A program made the position numbers and the translations under genes. A stretch of 64,000 nt of DNA from Yamagishiella unicocca (lineage: Eukaryota; Chlorophyta; Chlorophyceae; Chlamydomonadales; Volvocaceae): positions 186,001 through 250,000 of the forward strand of contig BDSL01000009.1 in the NCBI GenBank assembly GCA_003116995.1. The letters run 5' to 3'. The notes below the pieces were generated by a model. That model worked only from the letters and a program-made list of their open reading frames with translations. It did not search any database and was not told the origin of the DNA. Within the stretch, counting starts at the first letter, position 1. Each line of letters opens with the position of its first letter. Positions 49,701 to 60,500 of this stretch are shown piece by piece.

Positions 49701-52700
49701 CGCACCGCATGTGCCTCCGCGGCAGCCGTGGGCAGCCAGCCTGACCCGGGGGCGCTGTGCCGGTGCTGGTGCAGCTCCTGCTGTTGCTGCCAAGCACCCT
49801 CGCGAACCGGGAAGGAGAACGGCAGCGCCGTCGGCTGGTAGTGGCCAGAGGAAACGGCCGAGGCGGCAGGGTAGGCGGGGAACGCGTTTTCGGACTGGCC
49901 GGCGCCCGCGGGGCGATCCCGCGACGAGTGCGATCCCGCGTCGAAGCGGCCGCCGCCGCCGGGTGGAGAAACCGCGCGAGCGCTGGCGGCAGGCGACACC
50001 GGGGAGACCGGCGAGCGCATGTAGCGCCCCTCGCGCTGCGGCTTCGAGCCGGCTGCGTGATCATGGCTTGGGGCGACATGCCCGCCCGTGGTCGCACTAC
50101 CCGGCTGCCGTAGCCCGGCCAGGCTCGTATGGGGCTCGGGCGCTCGCCACCTAGATTCGTAGTCTGGTGCACTGGCGCCCCCTGGTCGCTGTCGCGCCAA
50201 GCCCGGCGACGTCGGAGCCGACTGCGCACCGGTCGCCTCAGCGGATACCGGCCACGACAGCCCCCCCGCGGCCCCATGGGGACCCACGTCGCCGCTGGGG
50301 CGCTTTGCAGCAGCCATGGCGTCCGGGGAGCGAGGTGATGGCGGTGCGGAAGCGGGCGATGACCACTGGACCTGGGCCTGGGCCAGCCCGGGCTTCCCCT
50401 GGGCGGCTCCGGCGGCAGCCGTGAGGAGCGGCCCTCCGGGTGAGGCCCCCGCCGGACTGGCGCCGGCGCTGCTGCGGTCACGGACACCTCGTGCGGACAG
50501 GATGGCCGACTCCATCAGCTGCCTGCCCTGGTCCTCTGGGTGCTCCCCCCCGTACCGAATGGCCAGGTGGCTGGACCAGTAGAGCTCCCGCTCGTGGGTG
50601 CGAGCGGCCGCCGCTGGGCTCAATTGCGCTGCGCGACGGGAGGGGCTCAGGACCGGTGACCCGGCGGACGAGGCCACCGCCGCCAGCGGAGATACGGGCA
50701 GCTTGTTCCACACCGGCAGCAACATTGGCGCGACGACGGACCCATGGTTCAGGAGCTTGCTAGCGGAGTGCGGACCCGCGGCAGAGGCGTGGAGCTGGCT
50801 GGGGTCTGCGGACCTTCCTGGGTTGTACCCGGCGTCACGCGCTGAGTGTGCGGCCTGCTGGCGCGGGCCGTCGCGCACCGGGAAGGAAAACGACCCCGCG
50901 GCTGGTTGGCGGCCGCCCGCGGGGCTGTCTGGGGGTCCAAGGCCTGCCGGGGCCACGCCAGAGGCGGCTGTGAACCCACCAGTCCCCGCGGAATGAGCCC
51001 GGGCGGTTTGCTCGTCGAGCCAGTCCCCGCCTGCGGGTGACACGGCAGTGCGGGGGCTGGTGGCGGGTGATGCCGGGCTGCGGGGCAGGTGGGGGGAGCG
51101 CCCATCGCGCAGCGGCGCGACGCCATCAGCGTGACGGTGGTCGGCACCCGGGCCCGTCAGCTGCAGGGACCCGAACACGCTGGCGCCGCCCGCACGCCGT
51201 GCCTCAGCCGCCAGCCGCTGCAGTGATGACCCGACGGACGGCTCCAGCAGGCTGCTGGGCTTCGGAGCAGCGGCCACCACGTCGGGGTACCGGGGCGACG
51301 ACGCCGGTGATGGCCCGGCGGCCCCCCCCATAACCTGCGCCAACAGTATCGCTGAGCGCTGCAGCCGCAGCCCCTGGTTGTCCTCGTGCTCGCGGGCGAG
51401 TCGCCGCGCGTCCTCCTCGGTCGACGTGTCCGCAACCACCTGATGCTCTGCTGGGGAGCCGCAAGCAGCAGCCGCTGCCGCGGCCAGGTAGCCTGGGAGG
51501 CGAGGCGGGCTCGCCGGCGGCGAGGCGGCAGGTGACGACGCCAGGGGCGGGTCTGCAGACGGCCCGCCCCACGCTGGCAGTTGCGTGGAGCGGTTGGACG
51601 GCTGCAGCAGCCGCTGTGGCGAGGGCAAACTCCCTCCGCCAAGCGCGGCGCCTGTGCGTGTCGCCCACGCGTAGTCCGTGTCGTTGGTAATGGCGTGGGA
51701 CGCCGCGGCCGCCAAGGGCTGCTGCGGCGGGGCGGGGGCTCCGGTCCGGTCCGCGCCGACGGCGACGGCGTTGTGGACAGCAGGCAAGTTTGCAGCAGGA
51801 GGCTGCCAGCCGGAAAATGAGGCATTACCCAGCTGCCGGAGCTTGTGTAGGGGATGATCTGCGGAAACAGCGTGGTTCAGTCTCTTGTCGGTAACGCGAC
51901 GGCACTGGCTGCAGCAATAACAGGCGCAAACGTAGTTGGCTGTTTGTTTGAATGCAAACTCACCCGCCTCCGTGACCTGATCCCGCGGTGATTGCCCATC
52001 ATGCCGCCCGTCGGCCGCTGACGCAACAGCGTGGGGGCTGGTGGAAGACGCACGGGAGGAGCCCAGCGACAAGCCTTCCGGCTGCGCCCCCGCATCAGCA
52101 GTGTCTGAGTCGACAGCGGAAGCCAACAGCGGGCGCCCGTTGAGGTCTACCGGCGCTGCCGCCGCCCCCCATTGATGTGCGGACATCGCGTTGGTGGGCA
52201 GCTCGGGTCCGCTGGTGACGTATGATGCATAGCCGGTCTGGCTTGGGCTGGCTGGGCCTTGCAGTGACAACCCCAGCGGCACTGCGGGCGAATGCGGACT
52301 GGCGTCGGCGGCGAGTACCGGCCGAGGCAGCCCCCGCGCATCTCCGTTGATGTTTGGAGTGCTGCTGGCGCGCTTTGCGGCAGCGATGGCGTCGGGAGAG
52401 CGAGGGGATGCTGCCGGCGGCGACCCCTGCATCTGCGCCAGGCTGGGGTTGGCACCCGCGGTCTCTGAGGCCCTCGCGTCAGGCACTGCGGCCAGGCTTG
52501 CGACGTCTCCACCCCTCCCTCCGACGCCCTCCATAGGGCGGCGGGCGCCTGGCTCTGGAAGGTTCTCCCCGCGGCCGTTGTCGTACCGTTGCGGCTCGTC
52601 ATCCGGTATGCCGTACAGCGCACGCGCCACGGACCGATACGCCGTCGTTGGGCTCGAGTACCCTGGGGTGCGGGAGGGGCGCACTGCCGGTCAGCTGGTG

Positions 52701-53636
52701 GAAATGGACTAGGGCTTTGGCGGCGACGATTGAAGCTGCATGCAAGGTGAGTAAGGCAGCTCGCGACGTACCGGCTTGGCGCGCACCACCAGTACCGGGC
52801 TCCGAGGTCATGTCTGAAGGGGTCTCCGAGGCGGATGTTGCTGTGCGCCGGGCGGGCGTAAGCTGATGCGACGGCAGATGACGTGGCGACGGAGACGGCA
52901 ACGCCGCAAAGTCAACGTTAGTGAGCGAACGTGGGCTGCGGCTGGTAGCATTGGTGTTCAGGTGTTGGTCCCAGGCATCATGTATCGATGGGCGGGGGCT
53001 TGCCCTAGCAGCCACGAAAGGCCCTGCTGCGGTGAGGGCTTCACCGGTGCGTCGGTGCGCGGGGTTAGCGGGTTGCCAGTCACGGTTATGTGGTTCGGCT
53101 GAATCCAGCCGACCCCTTGAACGCGATGTTGGAATTGATTCGTCGCCGCCATGCACAGACGTGCTGTCGGGACTAGTGGAGGCGACGGTTTGCGGGAAAG
53201 GGGGTTGTGATGCTGCCGCTCTTCGCTGCCGCAGGGCTTGCGCCAGCAAAGAGGCATTTAGCTGCAGCCGATCATCATCGTCGTCACTGCTGCTGCTGGT
53301 TCGTGCTGCGCTCTTCGCTTCAGCAGCCAACCGCCACGCGCCTGGCGACAGCTTCTCCAGGTGGGCTTGCCGCCCACTTACGGATGACGGAGTCGCCAGA
53401 CGACTGCCACCGGTATCGCTCGTTGCCCGGCTGCTTCCCCAGCGGGAGGCGCGGCCACCACTGCTGCGGTTATCATCGCCACGAGAATCGCGACCTTGCT
53501 GGCGCGAAGCTGCAGAAGCAGAACTTTCAGCGGGAGTTCGCACATGTTTCCTCAGGAGAGCCCTGGGCTCAAGGTACTTGCGAAGCTGGGAGACATTGAA
53601 GCTAATATCGTCGCTGCTAGAATCGCTGCTACTCAT
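40737..53636 (-). CDS. Giant disordered Ser/Ala/Pro-rich protein, unknown function
   Basis: No family recognised. Seven exons fit in phase: 53636-52772, 52683-51964, 51858-49541, 49258-48974, 48737-45994, 45748-45666 and 45517-40737, total 3,931 aa. The last coding exon alone is 4,781 nt. The start is the ATG for MSSSDSSSDDISFNVSQLRK. Short ordered-looking segments are few: the N-terminus (FNVSQLRKYLEPRALLRKHV), a helical MDLPNLARITEQLDELLRQV in exon 4, EEGYLLHQLATAQRDVDQIR in exon 5, and a C-terminal helix SVLVASLRQLNSATQSTCAR. The rest is low complexity with many SPR, SPRSPD and Gln motifs, suggesting a phosphorylated scaffold, but no localisation signal is visible. Exon 3 carries an internal duplication. 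It is divergent from the lumen gene across 292 bp. It might be two genes, but phases and the absence of stops favour one. Confidence 0.6.
49541..51700 (-). repeat. Intragenic tandem duplication in the giant protein (about 1 kb units)
   Basis: Two coding units share motifs in the same order. Unit 1 has REHEDNQGLRLQRSAILLAQ, SPRYPDVVAAA, RSPASPATSPRTAVSP and FSFPVRDGPRQQ. Unit 2 has GEHPEDQGRQLMESAILSA, SPRSPDAMAAAKR, RSPVSPVSPAASARAVSP and FSFPVREGAWQQ. The FSFPVR copies are about 1,070 nt apart. A third SPRSPDAIAAAKR lies upstream near 52400. Confidence 0.8.
51859..51963 (-). other. Stop-free 105-nt intron in the giant gene (possible exitron)
   Basis: Minus-strand donor G|GTGAGT and acceptor CCGCAG border 105 nt, a multiple of three without stop codons. 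Splicing gives ...TEAD|HPLHKL; retention adds 35 aa including CACYCCSQC, unlike the surrounding composition. Confidence 0.6.
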
Positions 53637-53928
53637 TTTCACTCAAGTCCATTCCGACAGGTAAGCAGAATAGTTGGAAACAGCGATGTGATGCGTCTTT
53701 TTGGATTGCGCTGCGCATACAAGTCAACAAAAGTCAAATTTACGACAGTGACTTGCCTGACAATGCCCATCGTCGTGGGCTACTATCCTTTCCTGCGGCT
53801 TGTGGCACCGTTCTTGGCCTGTATTGCACCATTATTTCCTTTTAATATCTCCACGTTTTCATCCTACGATCGCATTAAGTCTCTCCGCTCGGATTTTCGC
53901 CAAGCACTTACCTAACCATAAAAATAGA
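53637..53928. promoter_or_regulatory. Divergent promoter of the giant-protein and lumen-protein genes
   Basis: 292 bp, AT-richer than its surroundings, between opposite start codons. Confidence 0.55.
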
Positions 53929-56407
53929 ATGATGTCTCTATCTAGCTGGCCGACTCCTTGTAGGGGCTTGCGTCATGGCCACGCGACCGCCGCCACCAGA
54001 CGACAATGTCGTCTTTCTGTGACTGTTCACGCAGCCTACAGCAGCCCAAACAACACGGACGTTAGCATGAGCACCAGCGCGTCTCGACGGTCAATCCTGC
54101 TGTCGGGGCTTGCCACCGTTTGCGCTGGGCAATTTTTACTGCCCTCAGCGGGCCTGGTCCACGCAGCCGAGTCTGTCGAGCAGGGCGTGGACGAATACTC
54201 CCGCCTCGAGGCTGCAGGCAAGGGGGGAAGGTCCTTAGGCTCCAGTCTTGGTGATCGGGGTTGGCATGCAGTGGCAGTGGTCAAGCGATTGTTTTCGGGT
54301 TTTGTGCGACACGTTCTGCCTTGGCTACCCCGGGGCGATGGGATCCACCCAAGGACTTCCCCTTGGGTAAACTCTCCTGGCCAACACGTCCTGAAACGTT
54401 ATGTTCCCATGCGCGTGACCTGGCGAGACCCTTGTTCCAGGGGACGTAATCAGTCGCCCCAAAGCGTTGATGGCACGTCTATGGATTAGCATGCACACAT
54501 CACATTGGCAGGGCCTCCAACCGATGGATGTTAGGAGGGAACGGGAAACGTTATTTGCATATTACTGGAGGATGGTTGACGTTGCGCGAAACGCACCGTG
54601 CGTGTGTCCTTGCAGCTGCGATGCATGCCATCCTGCTCCGAACCAGAAATGATTCCGATTGGTATGGCATCAAACCCGGCCGTTGATTGCTGGTTCGCCA
54701 TAACGAACCAAGTGGGAACATGTTGCCCTAGGTTGTGGCTCCCGTGGTCATGCAGGATCGAGTGTGCACACGGCTCAGTTTCAGTTTGCACATCTCAAAG
54801 TAACCTGCCATTTGCCATGCTTGGCCCGTACACCGGCGCATCGATTACGCGCACCATGAACCAGATTTCAATCTGTTACTGCACCACATGATTCCGTAGC
54901 TACGTACGGCATCGCTGGGATGCACGACCAGCTGCGAAGGCCGGACAGCACAGCCTGACCACGGCCCTACTGTTACGAGGCTGCGGTGTGGGATCCCTCC
55001 CTCGACTGATCCCGTGGGACTTTGAACCCCAGAGCCCAGCTGCCACCCTCGATGCTGGTGATGAAAATAGGTGTCCATGTTTCGGGGCCCTGCAGGCAAG
55101 CTGAACACGACGAAGGCGCTAGAGAACATCCGTTCCAAGCATAACTTCAAGCGCAGGTAGGCAAGCAGCAGGCTGGTGTCATATGTAGCTGGCGCACGCC
55201 TCGTTGTTGCGGTGGTGGTCGGGCAGGACGAGGTGGTGAGTTACTGTCAGGAGTAGAACGAAGCTCTCGAGGGCCCAGCAATACCCCAGCGATGAGGGCG
55301 CTTCGGTGCTGGAGTTGGGTTCGAACCTCGCAGACGAGGAGCCCTGTGTCAGGTCCCGGCTGCGGTGCCGCCATCACCACCGCCACGCCCTGCGCCACCT
55401 CCGTTTGCTTGCAGCGTCGACGGCCGCGTGTACGTCAAGGGCGCCAAGGGCAACTACTACGCGGTGCGGCTGGACATGGAGGTCCCTGGAGCCATGCTGT
55501 TCCGGGAGTCGGAGACCGGCCAGGTCTACGCGCTGCAGACGGAGACCTTGCAGCAGGTGGGGTGCGGATTGCGGCAAGGGGCCAGCGTTGAGGCGGGGTG
55601 ACGTCTTGGGCTGCGCGCTGGCGCATGACCGGTGCCTCGTCAGGTCCAGCACATGAATTGGTTTCAAGCCACACCCGTCACGGCTTGGAGATGCACCTTG
55701 CGCTGGGGGTGAATCGTACCGTCGTCTCGGCTCCAGCAGCGACGTCTATGGTGACCTACCTCGCGGCTCGAAGCGCCCGAGCGGAACCTATTTGTGCGCG
55801 TCGTGTCTCGTTCCTGGCCGTCCTTCGGCGCGTTCCGTTTCCCTAGTATGATCGCTTCCGGGTCTCATGCTTTCTGATGCCCTGCCCGCTTCGCTCCCTG
55901 CCAGATCGACTTGAGCAGCGACCAGGTCGTCATTTTATTACTGGCCGATGGCGAGTGGGAGGCGGAGATGAGGTGAGGAGGCGGTGCTGCCGGACAGACG
56001 AGGGGTCGGGAATAGAACCGGAGTGGCAGATCGGGGGACGAATAGGATTGGGGAGAGCAGACGGAGTCGGGATATAACCGGAGGGGCGTCCTGAAGAAGG
56101 GCACTCATCCGTCCAGTTGTCGTGGCCTCGGTCCATGTCGACACCGCCAACGACACGAGCCCTTGCCTCTATCCACACATGCGTCACGGGTCCCCTCTTG
56201 ACGTCCCAAGTGTGACCACACGCGTTCGTTCGTTGTACTTACCGCGCAAATGCCGCTGCTGCCCGTGTCTTGTGGTCTCTGCGCAGCCCCATCACATTCG
56301 AGGACGACAGCGGCAACGTAAAGACGTTGACCATGAGCGAGGGGCAGTTCCGAAACGTGGTTGGCCTGATCACCATAGCGCAGGAGGGCGCGGAGGACAA
56401 GCAGTGA
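53929..56407 (+). CDS. Thylakoid-lumen protein with twin-arginine transit signal
   Basis: Five exons fit in phase: 53929-54217, 55096-55156, 55415-55556, 55905-55972 and 56287-56407, total 226 aa. The N-terminus has the bipartite form of nuclear-encoded lumen proteins: an Arg/Ser/Ala-rich plastid transit region (aa 1-45), then SRRSILLSG, a hydrophobic core and an AxA-type end VHA|AES, so the Tat pathway and lumenal processing are expected. The mature part (about 135 aa) reads KLNTTKALENIRSKHNFKR, SVDGRVYVKGAKGNYYAVRL, MLFRESETGQVYALQTETLQ, DQVVILLLADGEWEAEM and SEGQFRNVVGLITIAQEG. The mature sequence looks like a conserved small lumen protein, but I cannot name the family. Exon 1 to 2 requires a GC...AG intron (GCAG|GCAAGG donor). 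TGTAA at 56865-56869 is a possible 3' end. Confidence 0.75.
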
Positions 56408-57523
56408 ACAGCATCCACGGCGCCAGCGGCCTTCGGCTGCTTCTTGCATGCCGCGGCAGCGTGTGAGGGTAGTTAGGTTCATCGCAGCGGGCAGCAGCGA
56501 AGTTCGCAACGGAAATGTGTCCTGGACGGGCATTGAACCCGCCATGCCCCCTGAGGGTGTAGGACGCGGGTGAAAAACGCTAGTTATGGCTAACACGCGA
56601 CGGACATACTGCCTTTGGTCTGCAAGGCACCCCCGTCGGTGCTCTAAGTGCAAAGCAAACATCGCAGGGTTCTGTTGCGGATACAACGGTATAACGCATG
56701 GTCGGGTTGGCGGCGCTGAAAGACGCGAATGTTCCAGGTGGTTTGGGTCGACGTACACCCCCACGCAAGGTGCTCTAGGGCTGGCTTCCTACACGACACA
56801 AATTGACGATGAGAATATTTCGTCGTCGGCGTTGGTGGCTATGTTGCGCTTACTCGGCAATGGCTGTAAAGAAGACCAAGCCAAAGGGGCCCAAGCCCGG
56901 GCTGCTCCGGACGCTTCATAGTGCCAATCGTGTCCGTACGGGGCGCATGTCGCATCGCACGTGCCTCTACCGGTGTCGCGCCAGTAATACCCCCTGGCCT
57001 GCATTTCCCTCTTCAATTCGTCTCAGCTCGGCTACGCCGCGTGCGCTGCCTTCGGCGACGATTTGCGGGATGTCCGCCCCTCACTAATACAGGAGCTGGG
57101 GGCTTTCTGTGATGGCAGTTGGGGCCCTTCGTGCCGGTTTTTAACGGTGTTTGGTCACGATATGAGCTAGAGGTGGGCGTAAGACAGCAGCCGCGGTCTC
57201 CACCCTCCGTAGGAATGCTTTGCACGTCCGCCGTTCTTGAAGTGTCTTTCCTCACTTCCTCCGCTGACGCGGCGTTGGGAGGGCGGTAGTGGCCCTTGGG
57301 ACGCCAGCTGACAATAGTCTGTCCATTTCGTATGAAATAACACATGCGTGTCATCAAAATGGTCGGCCATAATGCCGTGAGCAATTGGTGACAGCCTTTG
57401 CTGATCGCTGTTGCCGTAACACGCGCCGTATCAACTCCCTCCCCTGAAAGTTGGATTTGCTCTACCCTAATAGATCGAGAAGCTAGCTAACAATCTCCAT
57501 GTAGGCTAGAAACAACGACCACG
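56408..57523. other. Intergenic: lumen-protein 3' flank and TPLATE promoter
   Basis: No supported gene. A stem-loop candidate lies at 56517-56567. An ATG at 56862 opens a 75-codon frame with a Lys/Pro-rich start but Ser/Arg low-information continuation; not called. Confidence 0.4.
56517..56567 (+). other. Potential structured element in a 3' UTR
   Basis: GTGTCCT (56517-56523) can pair with AGGACGC (56561-56567) over 7 bp with one G-U. Inside, GGGCAT (56528-56533) pairs with ATGCCC (56544-56549), plus a weak third arm. About 110 nt after the lumen-protein stop codon. Confidence 0.35.
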
Positions 57524-60500
57524 ATGCCTGCCTCGCCTCTATCCAACTTGGAACCTTCAGCTGCGGTCGGGTTTTTACTTCAAGTACTAGGGTCCGCATC
57601 TAATGGAAACGATGTGTCAGGTATCGTGCCGGAGCTGATCCAGGTATACTGCCTTCGTTTTACGATCGCCCGGTTCCTAATTGCTTCAACTCGTATCGCG
57701 AGCAGCGCGTCACCCGCCTGGTCTTTGACGCATAGGTGGTTTTCAGTCGACCTGCAACAAATGCGCATGTCCGAAAGCTTGCGTACGAGGTCTGCAGGCA
57801 TGCGAACCTGACGGAGGCTGAGTACCGCAGGCTTTGGGAGAGCGTCAGGGTAAGAACAAGGGACGTAACACCAGGCGTTAGGGCTGCAACTGACGTGCCC
57901 TGCACATCGCAGAGCGATGTGAACAGTAATGACGCGGAGGTTGTGGCAACAGCCCTGCGGTTCCTTGCGAGCTTCCCGGCCTCGGAGCTAGCCGACCGAT
58001 TGGTTGTTGGTAAGCCAGCGCGAGGGGAGGCCTTTGAGGGGGTGGGAGGTTGAGGGGTGGCGATTGCGGCCTGCGGTTTGAGCTCGAGCACTCGCGGGTT
58101 TGCGGTGCAAGGCTCTTCAAGCCTCAGCGTGACATCACTCAAACAACCCAATCGCATTGGGCGCGTACATCAACCCACATGCGCCCGTGTACGCCCTCGT
58201 CTACCGATGCCAACAATTCAAACACCAACGGATCCACCAAATCCAGCAACCCGCAGGGTTGGTTTAGGCCTGCGGCGCGGCCCTTTTTTAAGACTGCCGC
58301 GCGCGCTGCAGTCGTACAACCCACCCACACACCCACACACGTCGTCTCGCACTGCTGCGCCATTACTCGCCCATGGGTCAATTCGCCCGCAGGCCAGCTG
58401 GCGGAGCTGCTGCGGCCGTGCCTGGCGGCGGACGCAGCCGTGGTCCGCGCCTCGGCCGTGCAAGCGCTGTCGAACGTGCTGCTGCTGCCGGAGGTGCAGG
58501 CGGCGGCGGCAAGCAGCCAAGGTGCAGGGGCGGGGCAGGGTGGGGCGGGAGTCCCTCCAGCGTGCATCTCGAAACGCCTGTTCTACGCGGTTTTCCTTCG
58601 TACACGGGTCTTCCTTGCAACCCTCGCCACACACCCCTCCCCCGATACACCTCACTCCCCCGCCACGTGTCCCTCCCGCTCCTCAGGGCTGGCCAATGCG
58701 TACGAGGGGCTGTGGGACGCCCTCACCGACTCGCTCCTGGACGAGCGGCCCTTCGTGGTGGGCCTGGCCGCTGCAGCCACTGCGCAGCTGCTTTCGTGGG
58801 GGGTCGACGGCGGCTTCAGCGGCTTCAGCGGCGTTCACGACGACGAGCCCGGCCGCGCCGGCGACGGCGCCTCCCTCACTTGCTTCATGATGTCACGCTT
58901 CGCCGACCGCGCCGCGCAGCGGCTCTCCGCCGCCTTGGGCCCCGTGCTGGAGATGTGCGGCCTGGTACCCGCCCCGGGCCAGGTGGCGGTGTGCGACATG
59001 CTGCTGGCGCTCACTCGCCGCTCGCTGGCTCACTTGCTCCGCGCCTCCGCTGGCGCTGCCGCGCCGGTGCCTCCGCCCGGCGTCCCCGTGGCCAGCCTGG
59101 CTTCCCTGGTGGCCTCAGTGGCGACCTACCTGGCGGTCCTGCTGCAGGCCGGCGACGCGGCGGCGCGCACGGAGGCGTGCGGCGCGGTGCTGGCGCTGGC
59201 GGCGGACCTGGCGGCGGCGGGGCCGGCGGCGGCGGGCGGCGCGGCGGGTCTGCCGCAGGCGCTGATCCTGGAGGCGGCGCACGCGCTGACGCTGCTGCGG
59301 GAGCGGGAGTTCGTGGAGGCGGGCCTGGCGGACATGTGCGAGGCGGTGGCGGGAGCGCTGCCCGCGCTGCTGGTGGGTGGCGGGGTACGGGGGTGGTGGG
59401 AGGAAACCGAGGAGCACGAGGAAAGGAGGAAAGGAGTTACGCGGGGCTGGCAGGCGGGGGAGGGTGCGGACCGACAGGTGGGACCCTGGGGACCCGCTGG
59501 CGTGTAGGGAGCCACGGCGGGAGGGTGGGTGTATGGGGTGTGTGTGGGGGGTGGCTGGGGTGGAGCAGCTGGAGGAGAGAGGAGTGGCGGAGGGCAACCC
59601 GTTAGCCGTTCCAGGCCGAGCCACCCGTTCGCCGCCGGCCCCCCCCCGCGTGCACCCGCCCCGTCCACCCCCTTCCCCCGCCCCTCCCGAAACGTCTATC
59701 CTAAACGGTTTTTCTTTCGTACACGGGTTGTCCTTGCAATCCCGCCTGACACCCCCCCCTCCTCCATTGTCGCTTCGCCGGCCTCCCTCCCACCCACCCC
59801 CCCTCGCCCCGCCTCGCATCCCCAGCCCACCGCCCGCGCCCAAGTGCTCCGCAAGCTGTGGCCCCTCGCCAGCCGCATCGCCGACATCTCGCGCCGCGCG
59901 CGCGTCTTCTCCGTGGCCTGGAAGGCGGCCGTGGGGGCGGAGATGGACTACCGCACGGGCGGAGGGCCGAAGCCGCCGCCCGCGCTGCATGTATCGGCGC
60001 TGACGTCGCCCGACGCGCTCGGGGCCGCGGCGGGGAAGGCGGCCAGCTCGGCGGAGGCGGCGGGCATCGTGACGTCCGTGCCCTCGTCGTGCCGGGTTGC
60101 TGCCGTGCTGGCGGAGCACTACGTGGAGATGATGATGGCGGGCAGGGCGCCGGCGGGAGAGGCGAGCGGCGCCTTCGCGGCGGCGCAAGGTGCGGCGGGG
60201 AGGGGGGAAGGGGAGGGGGAAGGGGGGAAGCGAGGAAGCCCGTCAAGGAGGCAAGGGCGGGGAAGGGAGTTGGTAGCTGGAGGGTGGGAGGAGGGAGGGG
60301 GAGGGTCCATGTTCTCCGGCGCCAACCCTCGTTTTTCCCTGCCTGCCGTCTGTGGTGAAAGGGGCTCCCGGGGGCAGGAAGGCTGCTCCTCTAGCGGCCG
60401 TCCTCCGAAGGGGGTCCAGGGGCGATATTGCGCCGCCGAACGCCACGCCGCCCTCAGCCCTCACTGGCCTTGTGGACGCACTGCTGCCGCCTCTGCTGCT

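Noticed and set aside
55305..55345. GGGTTCGAACC resembling a tRNA T-arm
   Set aside because: No matching acceptor stem, D-arm or anticodon arm around it; it lies in an intron of the lumen-protein gene.
56862..57089. Small frame starting MAVKKTKPKGPKPGLL
   Set aside because: The basic start is suggestive, but the rest is low-information and no promoter, intron or homology can be supported.
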